Assembly: GCF_028765575.1 (NCBI RefSeq)
Contig: NZ_JARACO010000017.1
Span: 19,100-83,099 of the forward strand
Length of the DNA: 64,000 nucleotides
From: Aliivibrio sp. S3MY1
Lineage (GTDB): Bacteria > Pseudomonadota > Gammaproteobacteria > Enterobacterales > Vibrionaceae
Direction of reading: 5' to 3'
Under the pieces are notes generated by a model. It saw nothing but the letters and a program-made list of their open reading frames with translations, ran no database searches and was not told where the DNA came from. Numbering within the stretch: position 1 is the stretch's first letter; every line of letters begins with the position of its first letter. Below, in pieces: positions 37,236-46,197 of the stretch. The position numbers and the translations under genes were made by a program.

Positions 37236-39317
37236 TTATGCATTTGAGTAGATATCTCGTTCACCTAACCAACGCAGAATAATCGCTTTAGCATTGCGAG
37301 GGTAATTGTCATGTAAATGACGAGCAATGCGTTGTACTTCAGGAATTAAATGCTGATCTCGAACCAAATCTGCAATTTTAAAATCAGCCAATCCAGTCTG
37401 TTTTGTCCCCAATAATTCACCAGGGCCTCGGATCTCTAAATCTCGTTGGGCAATCACAAAGCCATCATTACTTTCACGTAGAACACTCAAGCGCTTTTGA
37501 GCTGTTTTGGAGAGTGGTGAGTGATACAGCAGCACACAGTGACTAGCGACAGAGCCACGACCGACTCGACCACGTAGTTGGTGCAGTTGGGCTAAACCAA
37601 GACGTTCGGGGTTCTCGATAATCATTAAGCTTGAGTTAGGAACATCAACACCTACTTCAATAACCGTAGTAGCTACTAACAAGTGCAGTTTCCCTTCTTT
37701 AAACTCCTGCATTATTTGCTGCTTTTCTTTTGATTTCATTCGACCATGAACTAAGCCAATATTTAGCTCAGGTAACTGTAGTCGTAACGCATCAGCCGTA
37801 TCTGAGGCGGCTTGAGCTTCAAGTACTTCGGAGTCATCAATTAAAGTACAAACCCAGTAGGCTTGACGTCCATCATTTACACAGGCGCTTCTTACTTTAT
37901 TGACGATTTCATCACGCCTTGTATCCGGCAAAGCAATGGTTTGAATTGGTGTTCGACCAGGAGGAAGCTCATCGATGACTGAGGTTTCTAGATCTGCATA
38001 CGCTGTCATTGCTAAGGTTCTTGGAATCGGTGTTGCTGTCATGATCAACTGGTGGGGGTAAGCGCCGTCTTTTTTACCTTTCTCTCGTAGCTCTAGACGC
38101 TGATCAACCCCAAAGCGGTGTTGTTCATCAATAATAACTAAAGCAAGGTGGCTGAACTCAACATGTTGCTGAAATAGGGCGTGAGTACCCACTATCATCT
38201 TGGCTTCACCACTGGCAATACGAGCTAATTCCTTCTCTTTTGCTTTACCGGTGAGCTTTCCTGCTAACCAGCCAACAGGGATCCCCATGGTTTCAAACCA
38301 ATTACCAAAGTTTACTGCGTGTTGCTCTGCTAATAATTCGGTTGGGGCCATTAGCACCACTTGATATCCGTGCTCGATCGCTTGTACGGCAGCTAAGGCA
38401 GCAACGAGAGTTTTACCTGAGCCGACATCTCCTTGAACCAATCGCATCATCGGATGCGGTTTTGCTAAGTCTTGTTCTATCTCTGCCACAACACGTTGCT
38501 GAGCTCCCGTTGGGGTAAAAGGCAATTGGTCTAATAATTTTTGTTTTAGGTTGGTCACAGTAGCCAATGGGAGTGCGTCTTCTTGTTGGCCTTTGCTACG
38601 TACCGAAAGCATTGAAAGATTTTGAGCCAACAATTCTTCCATAATTAAACGTTGCTGAGCGGGATGCTTTCCTTCATCAAATGCATCTAGATTAATTGAA
38701 GGATCAGGGCGATGAATAATATGCAATGCTTGATTAAGGGTGATTTGGTTGTTGTACAAACCTTGAGGTAATAATTCGGTCACGGCGGCTTTATCTAATA
38801 GCTCTAAAGCCTGATCGGTCAAACTACGTAATGTATTTTGACGAAGTCCATCAGTGGTTGGGTAAACAGGGGTTAATGTTGCCTCTATATCTAAAGACTT
38901 AGAGGAGGTATGAAATTGGTATTCAGGATGAACAATTTCTAAACCGCTTCCGCCGCGTTTGATTTCACCGTAAGCATGAACTAACTTTCCTTCACTGAAG
39001 CTGTTTTTCATACCGGCATTGAAATTAAAAAAGCGCAGAGTAATGGTGCCATTCCCGTCGCTAATTTTAACCAGTAACATTTTGCGTTTGCCAAACTGCA
39101 TATCGCAGGACATAACTTTACCTTGAACGGCAGCAAATAAACCGGAGTGAACTCGTACCATTGGGTAAACACGAGTTCTGTCTTCATAACGAAGGGGAAG
39201 ATGGAAAAGGAGATCTTGAATGGTGACCAACCCAATTTTTTCGAGCTTTTCTGCTACTTTGGCTCCAACACCAGCCAGAGAGGTTAATGGAATCGCAGAA
39301 AGCATTGTGTTGGTCAT
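37236..39317 (-). CDS. recG: ATP-dependent DNA helicase RecG
   Basis: 693 residues, full length. RecG remodels stalled forks and branched DNA. Seen: the N-terminal wedge domain (about 1-160), helicase motif I GDVGSGKT near 297, motif II IIDEQHRFG near 395 (DEQH variant), motif III TATPIPRT near 430, and the C-terminal motif VI QLRGRVGRG near 582. The start MTNTMLSAIPLTSLAGVG has the family helix-hairpin start. It lies on the minus strand just downstream of the yhhM-like gene (17 bases). Confidence 0.97.
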   Translation of the reverse strand: MTNTMLSAIPLTSLAGVGAKVAEKLEKIGLVTIQDLLFHLPLRYEDRTRVYPMVRVHSGLFAAVQGKVMSCDMQFGKRKMLLVKISDGNGTITLRFFNFNAGMKNSFSEGKLVHAYGEIKRGGSGLEIVHPEYQFHTSSKSLDIEATLTPVYPTTDGLRQNTLRSLTDQALELLDKAAVTELLPQGLYNNQITLNQALHIIHRPDPSINLDAFDEGKHPAQQRLIMEELLAQNLSMLSVRSKGQQEDALPLATVTNLKQKLLDQLPFTPTGAQQRVVAEIEQDLAKPHPMMRLVQGDVGSGKTLVAALAAVQAIEHGYQVVLMAPTELLAEQHAVNFGNWFETMGIPVGWLAGKLTGKAKEKELARIASGEAKMIVGTHALFQQHVEFSHLALVIIDEQHRFGVDQRLELREKGKKDGAYPHQLIMTATPIPRTLAMTAYADLETSVIDELPPGRTPIQTIALPDTRRDEIVNKVRSACVNDGRQAYWVCTLIDDSEVLEAQAASDTADALRLQLPELNIGLVHGRMKSKEKQQIMQEFKEGKLHLLVATTVIEVGVDVPNSSLMIIENPERLGLAQLHQLRGRVGRGSVASHCVLLYHSPLSKTAQKRLSVLRESNDGFVIAQRDLEIRGPGELLGTKQTGLADFKIADLVRDQHLIPEVQRIARHLHDNYPRNAKAIILRWLGERDIYSNA

Positions 39318-39333
39318 AATTATTTTCCTAGTG

Positions 39334-39666
39334 TTAATCTCGCTTTAAAGCAAAGTGATGAAATTTACGCCCTTGATAGGTCATTATACCTTTATCTCCT
39401 GGATTTAGAGCATGAAAATAGTGCACACCTATTTCAAACTCTCGTTTTGGACCAAATTTTCCTTTTTGTACGTAAATCCAAAACTCTTGATCCTCTTCTC
39501 CTGGCTGTGTATTGGGAATTTCAATAATTTGCTTATCTAAAATAGTGACTTCTGCTTTCATTTCAGGGGCATTATCTCCCAGAATAAATTTTGTTTGGAA
39601 GCGCTGGAATAGTACGGCAGCAATCAGAATAAATGCGAGCAAAATAACGATATAAGTAACAGGCAT
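39334..39666 (-). CDS. yhhM: DUF2500 family membrane protein (YhhM-like)
   Basis: 110 residues. One N-terminal membrane helix (TYIVILLAFILIAAVLFQRF) is followed by a soluble beta-rich domain (EFWIYVQKGKFGPKREFEIGVHYFHALNPGDKGIMTYQG). This is the DUF2500 pattern of E. coli YhhM, a protein of unknown function encoded near rsmD-yhhL-ftsY, and those genes are a few kilobases away here too. The symbol rests on family resemblance. Confidence 0.8.
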   Translation of the reverse strand: MPVTYIVILLAFILIAAVLFQRFQTKFILGDNAPEMKAEVTILDKQIIEIPNTQPGEEDQEFWIYVQKGKFGPKREFEIGVHYFHALNPGDKGIMTYQGRKFHHFALKRD

Positions 39667-39984
39667 GATTTGTCCTTAAACTTGCGAGTAATACATATGA
39701 ACATAAGTATTCTAATCTTCTCTTTCTAGATAGATAAGGAGTATTTGTTCAGTTTGTGCGGATTTCCCCGTTATTTTATAGATATTGCTGGTCGACGTAT
39801 AAAATGAATTTGGAACTGAGATCTGGCTCGAATACTCTTGATTAAATATCTCCTATTATTTTATGAGTTAAGGGATTAAGAGATAAGTAAGGTTTAAAAA
39901 GAAATAATCTTAAGGATCGGAAAGAGAAATGGGCTTGAGAGTGGTATAAAATACAAAGAGAAGTTCAGAACGTAGGAGAGTGAA

Positions 39985-40350
39985 ATGTCTGACATTGATC
40001 TTGTTGTAAAACAAAGTCGAATTATTGAATCTTTATTAAAGACCCATTACCACGCTGAAGGAAAAGGACTTCATCAACTTATTACTAGTTGTGAGGAGCG
40101 TTTGCCTCATGAAGTGATTAGGAAATTACGCTTTATTGCAACTATGAGAAATAAGGTAGTGCATGAAGAGGGATATAAGTTAGAGAATAAGGCGACCTTC
40201 AAAGCAACATGCAAAGATATGACTAATATATTAACGCCTAGAGCCAACCGGTTCTTGTGGAAACTTGTGGGGGCTATAGTATTGCTTTCTACATTAGCTT
40301 CTTTAGCTATCTATCTGATTCATTGGGATAATATAAAAAATTTGTTTTAA
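39985..40350 (+). CDS. Small HEPN-like (DUF4145-like) membrane protein
   Basis: 121 residues; AGGAGAG lies seven bases before the ATG. The soluble part (about 1-90) is helical and contains FIATMRNKVVHEEG near residues 47-60, whose RNKVVH fits the Rx4-6H motif of HEPN domains; the resemblance is to the DUF4145 branch. A C-terminal membrane helix (FLWKLVGAIVLLSTLASLAIYLIHW) anchors it, with the HEPN part in the cytoplasm. Many HEPN proteins are RNases or toxins, others bind nucleotides; activity here is unknown. No adjacent nucleotidyltransferase antitoxin is present. Strong terminator follows. Confidence 0.75.
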   Translation: MSDIDLVVKQSRIIESLLKTHYHAEGKGLHQLITSCEERLPHEVIRKLRFIATMRNKVVHEEGYKLENKATFKATCKDMTNILTPRANRFLWKLVGAIVLLSTLASLAIYLIHWDNIKNLF

Positions 40351-40366
40351 TGTATTTATTGTAAGC

Positions 40367-40402
40367 ATAAAAAAACGGACGCATTTGCGTCCGTTTTTTT
40401 AT
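40367..40402. terminator. Bidirectional rho-independent terminator
   Basis: A perfect eleven-base stem (aaaacggacgc / gcgtccgtttt) with a four-base loop, between the HEPN-like gene (plus) and the 26-codon ORF (minus). A and T runs flank both sides. Confidence 0.92.
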
Positions 40403-40423
40403 ATAAACTTATTTGAATGTAGA

Positions 40424-40504
40424 TTAATACATCATTGGCAGAGTCATTAGTCCAACAACTACAGCGATCATCATAAGTCCTTGTTTTTGCGATGAAGTAA
40501 TCAT
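40424..40504 (-). CDS. Candidate 26-residue hydrophobic small protein
   Basis: The ORF encodes MITSSQKQGLMMIAVVVGLM followed by TLPMMY: a polar start of about eight residues and one short hydrophobic segment. The support is a textbook ribosome site (AAAGGAG, seven bases before the ATG) and a strong terminator about 20 bases after the stop, so it has the parts of a complete small gene. It resembles known single-helix small membrane proteins in general layout, but I cannot assign it to a family. It is too short for ordinary gene finders. Confidence 0.65.
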   Translation of the reverse strand: MITSSQKQGLMMIAVVVGLMTLPMMY

Positions 40505-41198
40505 TATTATTCTCCTTTAATGTATTCTATCATTGCTTGACAAATAGAATAACACTGTTTTTAGTTGCTGATCAAGTGCGGAATGCTCTAAAGCTTAAAA
40601 AAATAACTTTTCTATGACAAAAGAGGGGTTTTGCTCACTTGTTTAGGTGTTCTTTTGTCTGTTGATATTATGATTTATTGTGTATCATTATTGTTAATTA
40701 CATTTAAGTGGTTGAAAGTTATGGTTTTTACTTGGTTTTTAATGGTTTGATAATTGACCATCTATTTTTGTTCTCATTTCACCCCTTATCCTCTAGATGT
40801 CACTCTACTATCTGTTTTCTGTTTTTTATAAAGTCATATAGAGGCTTTATTATTGAGTTTTATGTTATTAAGTCATTGAATGCTATTAAATTTCACCTAA
40901 ATCCTATATCTAGTAGGGTTTCTTTATTGGCTTTTTTCTATAAACTCATAGCAACAAGGTTATATCTTGTTGTTATTTAAGTGTTTTTCTCTTCTTTTTT
41001 GTTGTTTTTATTCTGTTTTTTTTATGTTGCTTGCTTTGTTTTCTTGCAGTTTTAGTGTTTTGAGTCGACGAAAAGGAGGAAGAGAGCGTTTCTATGATTA
41101 TGAAAAAGAGCGATTACAATGAAATAGAGCGATCGCAATGTTTATTTTATCCTCTGTGATACCCTCTACTTTTACATTTCAAAGAAGTTAAGTAAGTT
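40505..41198. other. AT-rich intergenic region, largely unexplained
   Basis: About 690 bases, very T-rich on the plus strand. The longest open frame (40708-40980, GTG start) has no ribosome site and gives a low-complexity Phe/Leu/Ser-rich product, so I do not call it. Near the right end are a purine run containing AAGGAGG (41073-41080) and a two-copy direct repeat (41108-41140). The left end must hold the promoter of the 26-codon ORF. Confidence 0.6.
41108..41140 (+). repeat. Two-copy direct repeat upstream of the yecH-like gene
   Basis: GAGCGATTACAATG at 41108-41121 and GAGCGATCGCAATG at 41127-41140 differ at two positions and are 19 bases apart, close to two helical turns. They lie about 60 bases before the yecH-like start and could be a regulator site. 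Confidence 0.5.
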
Positions 41199-41441
41199 AT
41201 GAAACAAGACATCCATGGTCGTACGGTATTAAATATTTTATTGGATTCTGAAAAGCCCCTTTCTCGCTCGCAATTGGAAGACATTGTTGAAAGTGAATTT
41301 GGTCGTGACGTATGTTTTCATACGTGTAGTCAGCAGGATTTAACATTAATGGAATTGCTTGAATTTCTTTTATCTAAAAAGAAAGTGATTGAGTTGGAGG
41401 CTGGATTAACGGCTAATCCTGATCGGATCTGCAATCATTAA
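41199..41441 (+). CDS. YecH-like putative metal-binding protein
   Basis: 80 residues. The sequence MKQDIHGRTVLNILLDSEKPLSRSQLEDIVESEFG...CFHTCSQQDLTLMELLEFLLSKKKVIE fits the YecH/DUF2492 family, whose members carry conserved His and Cys residues (here His6, Cys36, His38, Cys40) thought to bind metal. Function is not established. A winged-helix-like arrangement is possible but uncertain. It is monocistronic with a strong terminator. Confidence 0.8.
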   Translation: MKQDIHGRTVLNILLDSEKPLSRSQLEDIVESEFGRDVCFHTCSQQDLTLMELLEFLLSKKKVIELEAGLTANPDRICNH

Positions 41442-41470
41442 AAATGGTGGCATTGATGATAAAAAGAGAA

Positions 41471-41505
41471 TAAAAAAGGTCGCATTGCAATGCGACCTTT
41501 TTTAT
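41471..41505. terminator. Bidirectional rho-independent terminator
   Basis: The perfect palindrome ggtcgcattgcaatgcgacc at 41478-41497 is flanked by A6 and T6 runs. It serves the yecH-like gene and the convergent yhgN. Confidence 0.92.
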
Positions 41506-41523
41506 TTCAGCATGAGTTATGAA

Positions 41524-42117
41524 TTAAATGTGTGTGAAATAGCTCGTAATACCATCTAAGAACATTTGTACCGAAATCATCAGTAGTAGCATACCCATCA
41601 GTCTTTCAATGGCAGCTAGGCCTTTTTCACCGACGATGCGTTGGAATAGTTCTGAGAACATTAAAATAATTGTCGTGACAGACCAAGCCCCGATGAGTGC
41701 TAGGCTCCAATCAACCATTCGGTCAGGCTCTTGGTGAGCAAGTAGCAGTAAAGTAGCAAGAATGGAAGGACCTGCAATCATAGGTATTGCCAGAGGAACA
41801 ATTAAAGGTTCATCACCGGCACCCAAACTTGCGCCTAACCCCCCCTCTGGCGGGAAGATCATTTTTAAGCCAATTAAGAATAAAATAATTGCACCTGAGA
41901 TTGAGACGGCCTCTTTTTTTAAACTTAGGAAATTCAGTATCTGTTCTCCCATAAAAAGGAAGGACATCATAATGGCAAGAGCAATAAGAAGTTCTCGAAT
42001 TAAAATAATACGTCTTCTTTTCTTTTCCACATGTTTAAGAATAGAGGTAAAAATAGGTAAGTTACCCATTGGATCCATGATCAGAAAAAGCATGACGGCT
42101 GCGGAAAGAGTTTCCAT
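41524..42117 (-). CDS. yhgN: MarC/YhgN-family membrane protein
   Basis: 197 residues from the ATG at 42117, the same length as E. coli YhgN; a further ATG nine codons upstream is possible. Six hydrophobic segments are seen, with family stretches LFLIMDPMGNLPIFTSIL near 10-27 and PLAIPMIAGPSILATLLLL near 105-123. MarC-family (NAAT) proteins sit in the inner membrane; despite early reports on antibiotic resistance, their transport substrate is not firmly known. It is last in a minus-strand run with yhhL and rsmD. Confidence 0.85.
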   Translation of the reverse strand: METLSAAVMLFLIMDPMGNLPIFTSILKHVEKKRRRIILIRELLIALAIMMSFLFMGEQILNFLSLKKEAVSISGAIILFLIGLKMIFPPEGGLGASLGAGDEPLIVPLAIPMIAGPSILATLLLLAHQEPDRMVDWSLALIGAWSVTTIILMFSELFQRIVGEKGLAAIERLMGMLLLMISVQMFLDGITSYFTHI

Positions 42118-42240
42118 AAATGAGTACCTAGAGTTGGAGATCAAAGAATGCAGAGATCATAGCATAGATAGAGACTAGGTAAGGGGGGAGTTTGTCGCGA
42201 TAAAAAAGGAGCAACATGTGCCCCTTTTACGAATGATACG

Positions 42241-42513
42241 TCATTTATCCATCATGTGCTTTTTTCTGATATCCAGTAAGGCAAAAACCCCGAATATCAG
42301 GATTGACCATTTTTCCCATCGACTCATTGAAATTTTATCGCCGAATGCGCCAATGAAAATAAGCATTTGTAAGCCGTGCATCATAAATAAAAATGCAGTC
42401 AGAATATAAAGTGCAATCGCGCCTGTTCCAGGGAACGGCATAAATAGGTTAAGTAATAGTATTAGCCAAACAAACCCAATGGCAATTTTGGCTAGAATGA
42501 TCAATCCTTTCAT
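42241..42513 (-). CDS. yhhL: DUF1145 family membrane protein (YhhL-like)
   Basis: 90 residues with three hydrophobic segments (about 5-22, 30-52 and 68-80). The stretch LLNLFMPFPGTGAIALYILTAFLFMMHGLQMLIFIGAFGDK identifies DUF1145, which includes E. coli YhhL. Its start immediately follows the rsmD stop (no gap), as in E. coli, so the genes are cotranscribed. Function is unknown. Confidence 0.88.
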   Translation of the reverse strand: MKGLIILAKIAIGFVWLILLLNLFMPFPGTGAIALYILTAFLFMMHGLQMLIFIGAFGDKISMSRWEKWSILIFGVFALLDIRKKHMMDK

Positions 42514-43116
42514 CTATTCTTCTCTCTCATATAATTTAAAAGTAACTTGCCCTGCGGTCTTATCTCGGTGTAAATGCCAATGAGTAGGAACAGGCAAGGC
42601 ACTGAGCTCTTTCTCTGCTTCAATATATATCATGGCATTTTTCGCTAACCATCCATTATTTTCTAATTTTGTTAATGTGGCTTCTAATAAATCTTTTCTA
42701 AAAGGAGGATCGATAAAAATCACATCGAAGGGTGTTGCCGTTTTATCTAAAAAAGTGAGAGCATCGGTATGATGAAGCTCAATATTATCGGCTTTTAAGC
42801 TTTCGGCATTTTGTTTTAGTTGTGAATAAGCTTGCTTGTTAAGTTCAAGCATTACTACTTGTTCAGCACCACGAGAGGCCGCTTCAAACCCTAAACCACC
42901 GCTACCAGAGAACAGATCTAAACAGCGAGCGCGTGGAATATCAGGAGCTAACCAGTTAAAAACCGTCTCTTTTACTCGGTCTGTGGTAGGTCTTAATCCT
43001 TCTGCATCATGCACAGGAAGTTTGCGTCCACGCCAGCGTCCGCTGATAATACGAATGCTTCCAGAGCGACCATTTGTACCAGAAGTGCGAGATGAGTGTT
43101 GTTTACGTTTAAGCAT
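42514..43116 (-). CDS. rsmD: 16S rRNA (guanine966-N2)-methyltransferase
   Basis: 200 residues. RsmD methylates G966 of 16S rRNA in the 30S subunit. Seen: IRIISGRWRGRKLPV near residue 22, the SAM-binding RCLDLFSGSGGLGFEAASRGA near 63-83, and the catalytic motif IV DVIFIDPPFRKD near 130. It is divergent from ftsY with about 70 bases between, the normal gammaproteobacterial arrangement. Confidence 0.96.
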   Translation of the reverse strand: MLKRKQHSSRTSGTNGRSGSIRIISGRWRGRKLPVHDAEGLRPTTDRVKETVFNWLAPDIPRARCLDLFSGSGGLGFEAASRGAEQVVMLELNKQAYSQLKQNAESLKADNIELHHTDALTFLDKTATPFDVIFIDPPFRKDLLEATLTKLENNGWLAKNAMIYIEAEKELSALPVPTHWHLHRDKTAGQVTFKLYEREE

Positions 43117-43186
43117 AGATATTTTGACCGCTCAGAAAGTGATAGTATACGAGAAAATTGTACCAATTTAATTCTAGGATTTCCCA

Positions 43187-44455
43187 ATGACAGGCAAAAA
43201 GAAACGCGGATTATTGTCTTGGTTAGGTTTTGGTGATGAAGAAAAAGCCGAACAACTAACAGTAGAACAACAATCAGCACAAGAAGACACTGATACTTTA
43301 TCTCAAGCACCGTCTCAAGAAGACAGTATTGTTGAGAGTGTAGTGGAAGACGCTGAACTTGAACAGTCTAAAGAGGCTGAAGTAACATCAATAGAAGTGA
43401 GTAAAAAAGAAGAAACAGATACGACTTCTAATGAGGTAAAAGAAAATACGCAAATCGAGCCTGTTGCTGAAGAGCTTGTGGAATCAAAAATTGAATCTGA
43501 GCCTGTAATTGAAGAAGTGCAGGAAAAGCCAACAGAAAGCTTTTTTGCTCGCTTAAAGCGCAGTTTACAACGCACTAAAGAAAATATCGGTGCGGGTTTC
43601 TTTGGTTTATTCAGTGGTAAAAAAATAGATGACGATCTATTTGAAGAATTAGAAGAGCAGTTATTGATTGCTGATGTGGGTATGGATACCACAGTTAAAA
43701 TCATTAATAGCTTAACCGAGAAAGCAAGCAAGCGTGATTTAAAAGATGGTGAAGCTTTATACGGCCTATTAAAAGAAGAAATGGCTGAGATCCTAGTTAA
43801 AGTGGAAAAACCGTTAGAAATCGATGAAAAAAATATGCCTCACGTGATTTTAATGGTTGGGGTTAATGGCGTTGGTAAAACCACGACAATTGGTAAGCTA
43901 GCGAAACAATTCCAGAATGATGGAAAATCAGTTATTTTAGCGGCGGGTGATACGTTCCGTGCTGCTGCGGTTGAGCAACTTCAAGTATGGGGTCAACGCA
44001 ACGATGTTCCTGTTATTGCACAACATACAGGAGCAGACAGTGCTTCAGTGATTTATGATGCAATTGAAGCGGCAAAAGCACGAAAAGTAGATGTCGTTAT
44101 CGCAGATACTGCGGGTCGTCTCCAAAATAAGAGCAATTTAATGGAAGAATTGCGTAAAATTGTTCGTGTAATGCAGAAAATTGACCCAACAGCGCCACAT
44201 GAAGTGATGTTAACGCTTGATGCAGGAACTGGCCAAAATGCCATTAGCCAAGCTAAATTGTTTAGTGATGTTGCCCCTGTAACGGGTATTACGTTAACTA
44301 AATTAGATGGTACTGCAAAAGGTGGTGTTATTTTCTCTATTGCCGATCAATTTCAAATCCCGATCCGCTATATTGGTGTTGGTGAAGGGATTGATGATTT
44401 ACGTCCATTTGTGGCGCAAGATTTTATTGATGCATTATTTAGTCGTGAGGAATAA
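43187..44455 (+). CDS. ftsY: Signal recognition particle receptor FtsY
   Basis: 422 residues. FtsY docks ribosome-nascent-chain complexes at the membrane and, with Ffh, delivers them to SecYEG. An acidic, low-complexity A domain (about 20-115, rich in Glu, Val and Ser) is followed by the N domain (about 118-210; SFFARLKRSLQRTKENIGAGFFGLF) and the GTPase domain with G1 GVNGVGKTTTIGKLA near 225, DTAGR near 305 and TKLDGTAKGG near 367. It starts an operon with ftsE three bases downstream. Confidence 0.98.
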   Translation: MTGKKKRGLLSWLGFGDEEKAEQLTVEQQSAQEDTDTLSQAPSQEDSIVESVVEDAELEQSKEAEVTSIEVSKKEETDTTSNEVKENTQIEPVAEELVESKIESEPVIEEVQEKPTESFFARLKRSLQRTKENIGAGFFGLFSGKKIDDDLFEELEEQLLIADVGMDTTVKIINSLTEKASKRDLKDGEALYGLLKEEMAEILVKVEKPLEIDEKNMPHVILMVGVNGVGKTTTIGKLAKQFQNDGKSVILAAGDTFRAAAVEQLQVWGQRNDVPVIAQHTGADSASVIYDAIEAAKARKVDVVIADTAGRLQNKSNLMEELRKIVRVMQKIDPTAPHEVMLTLDAGTGQNAISQAKLFSDVAPVTGITLTKLDGTAKGGVIFSIADQFQIPIRYIGVGEGIDDLRPFVAQDFIDALFSREE

Positions 44456-44458
44456 CGC

Positions 44459-45127
44459 GTGATTCGATTTCAGCAAGTGTCGAAAGCCTATCGTGGCGGT
44501 CGTCCAGCATTACAAAAAGTAAACTTCCATCTCAATCGAGGTGAAATGGCTTTTTTAAGTGGTCATTCTGGTGCAGGTAAAAGTACTTTGCTGAAATTGA
44601 TCTGTGCCATTGAACGCCCAAGTGATGGGAAGATCTTATTTAATGGGCATGACATTACGAAGATCTCTAATCAAGACATTCCTTTTCTACGTCGTAATAT
44701 TGGTATTGTCTTTCAAGATCATAAATTATTGATGAATCGAACCGTATTTGACAACGTGGCACTGCCAATGCGAGTGGAATCAGTGAGAGAGAATGACATT
44801 AAACGTCGAGTGTCTGCGGCATTGGATAAAACCGGCCTATTAGATAAAGCCAAAAGTTATCCAATGCAACTATCTGGTGGTGAGCAACAGCGTGTTGGTA
44901 TCGCACGAGCGGTAGTTAATAAGCCAATGTTGTTGTTAGCTGATGAACCAACAGGTAATTTAGACCCGCAATTATCTCGCCAAGTATTTAATTTATTTGC
45001 TGAGTTTAATCGTGTTGGTGTGAGTGTATTAATGGCATCTCATGATTTGTCATTAATTGGTGGTAATAAATATCGCCGTTTTGATTTACATCAAGGGTGT
45101 TTACGTGAGGTAGCAGATCATGGCTAA
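44459..45127 (+). CDS. ftsE: Cell division ATPase FtsE
   Basis: 222 residues, GTG start. FtsE is the ABC ATPase that with FtsX controls septal peptidoglycan hydrolases. Walker [10 protein letters not shown] near 36, the Q-loop FQDHKLL near 82, ABC signature [14 protein letters not shown] near 137, and Walker [14 protein letters not shown] near 158 are all intact. The stop overlaps the start of ftsX by eight bases. Confidence 0.98.
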   Translation: MIRFQQVSKAYRGGRPALQKVNFHLNRGEMAFLSGHSGAGKSTLLKLICAIERPSDGKILFNGHDITKISNQDIPFLRRNIGIVFQDHKLLMNRTVFDNVALPMRVESVRENDIKRRVSAALDKTGLLDKAKSYPMQLSGGEQQRVGIARAVVNKPMLLLADEPTGNLDPQLSRQVFNLFAEFNRVGVSVLMASHDLSLIGGNKYRRFDLHQGCLREVADHG

Positions 45128-46076
45128 ACGCAGCAAAGCAAAAAATACTCAAGGGGCATCTAACGATGGTTTTTGGGCAACTCATAAGAAACAGGCGAAG
45201 CTCTCTTTTCAAGAGTTATTGCGTCGACCTCTAGGGAACATGCTAACGTTAGCTGTGATTGCTATGTCATTAACGTTGCCATCGAGTATGTATTTAGTTG
45301 GTAAAAACTTATCGATGGTTGCTTCTAAATGGCAAGCGCCTTCGCAAGTTAGTTTGTACTTACAGCAAGAAACGCCAGAATCAAAAGTAAAGAGTTTACA
45401 ATCTGAGCTTGAAGGGTGGGAAGAGATTGAAGCCGTTCAATATATTTCACCACAAGAAGGGTTAAATGAGCTGAGTGAGCATTCTGGATTTGAACAAGCG
45501 TTGACATTGCTTGATACCAATCCGTTGCCATCGATATTGATTATCTCACCTAAGAGTGAATGGCAAAGTACTGATAATGTAAATCAGTTAGTCAGTCGTC
45601 TTAAACTTCAATCTAATGTAAGTGAAGTGCGCTTAGATGATGATTGGCTACAACGTTTAAATGCGATTAAGCATGTCGCGGTAGTGGTTGCGACTACCTT
45701 AGCCATTTTGATGTTTATTGCTGTTTTCTTAATCGTGGGTAATACCCTACGCTTTAATGTATTAGAGCAAAAAGATGAAATACAAGTAATGAAACTTGTT
45801 GGAGCTACGAATACTTTTATTTTACGTCCATATTTATATACAGGAATGTGGTTTGGTTTGCTGGGGGGCCTTGTTGCTTGGCTACTAACCGCGATCATTA
45901 CCGTTACGCTTAATGGGGCGGTAGATAATGTGGCAGCACTTTATGACAGTGTATTCCGATTGATTGGTCTTACATGGGATGAAAGCTTGTTATTGCTCAT
46001 GTTGTCGGCATTTTTAGGTTTATTAGCCGCTCGTATTTCAGTATTGCGCCACCTAAAAGAGATAGAGCCTGTTTAG
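45120..46076 (+). CDS. ftsX: Cell division protein FtsX
   Basis: 318 residues. A cytoplasmic N terminus, one membrane helix near 45-65, a periplasmic loop (about 70-185) that contacts amidase activator EnvC in relatives, and three further helices (near 188-210, 235-260, 285-305). The stretch VLEQKDEIQVMKLVGAT near 215 is a FtsX hallmark. It works with FtsE at the septum. It is the last gene of ftsYEX and is followed by a terminator before rpoH. Confidence 0.97.
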   Translation: MAKRSKAKNTQGASNDGFWATHKKQAKLSFQELLRRPLGNMLTLAVIAMSLTLPSSMYLVGKNLSMVASKWQAPSQVSLYLQQETPESKVKSLQSELEGWEEIEAVQYISPQEGLNELSEHSGFEQALTLLDTNPLPSILIISPKSEWQSTDNVNQLVSRLKLQSNVSEVRLDDDWLQRLNAIKHVAVVVATTLAILMFIAVFLIVGNTLRFNVLEQKDEIQVMKLVGATNTFILRPYLYTGMWFGLLGGLVAWLLTAIITVTLNGAVDNVAALYDSVFRLIGLTWDESLLLLMLSAFLGLLAARISVLRHLKEIEPV

Positions 46077-46112
46077 TAAAAAAGATCATATCTATATTAA
46101 TAAAGATCTTAG

Positions 46113-46146
46113 GAACCGTTAATTCATTGAATTAACGGTTTTTTTG
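46113..46146 (+). terminator. Rho-independent terminator after ftsX
   Basis: Stem aaccgttaatt / aattaacggtt with a four-base loop and a T7 run, separating ftsYEX from rpoH. Confidence 0.9.
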
Positions 46147-46197
46147 TATTCATGCTGTTAAAAATTGAACTTGGTTAACAGAATTTAGTCTATAAAG

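Noticed and set aside
40708..40980. A 90-codon plus-strand open frame in the AT-rich gap
   Set aside because: GTG start without a ribosome site, low-complexity Phe/Leu/Ser-rich product in T-rich DNA, and no recognisable motif.
41094..41159. A 21-codon open frame after the AAGGAGG run
   Set aside because: The ribosome-site-like run is about 14 bases from the ATG, too far, and the frame contains the direct repeat, which looks regulatory.
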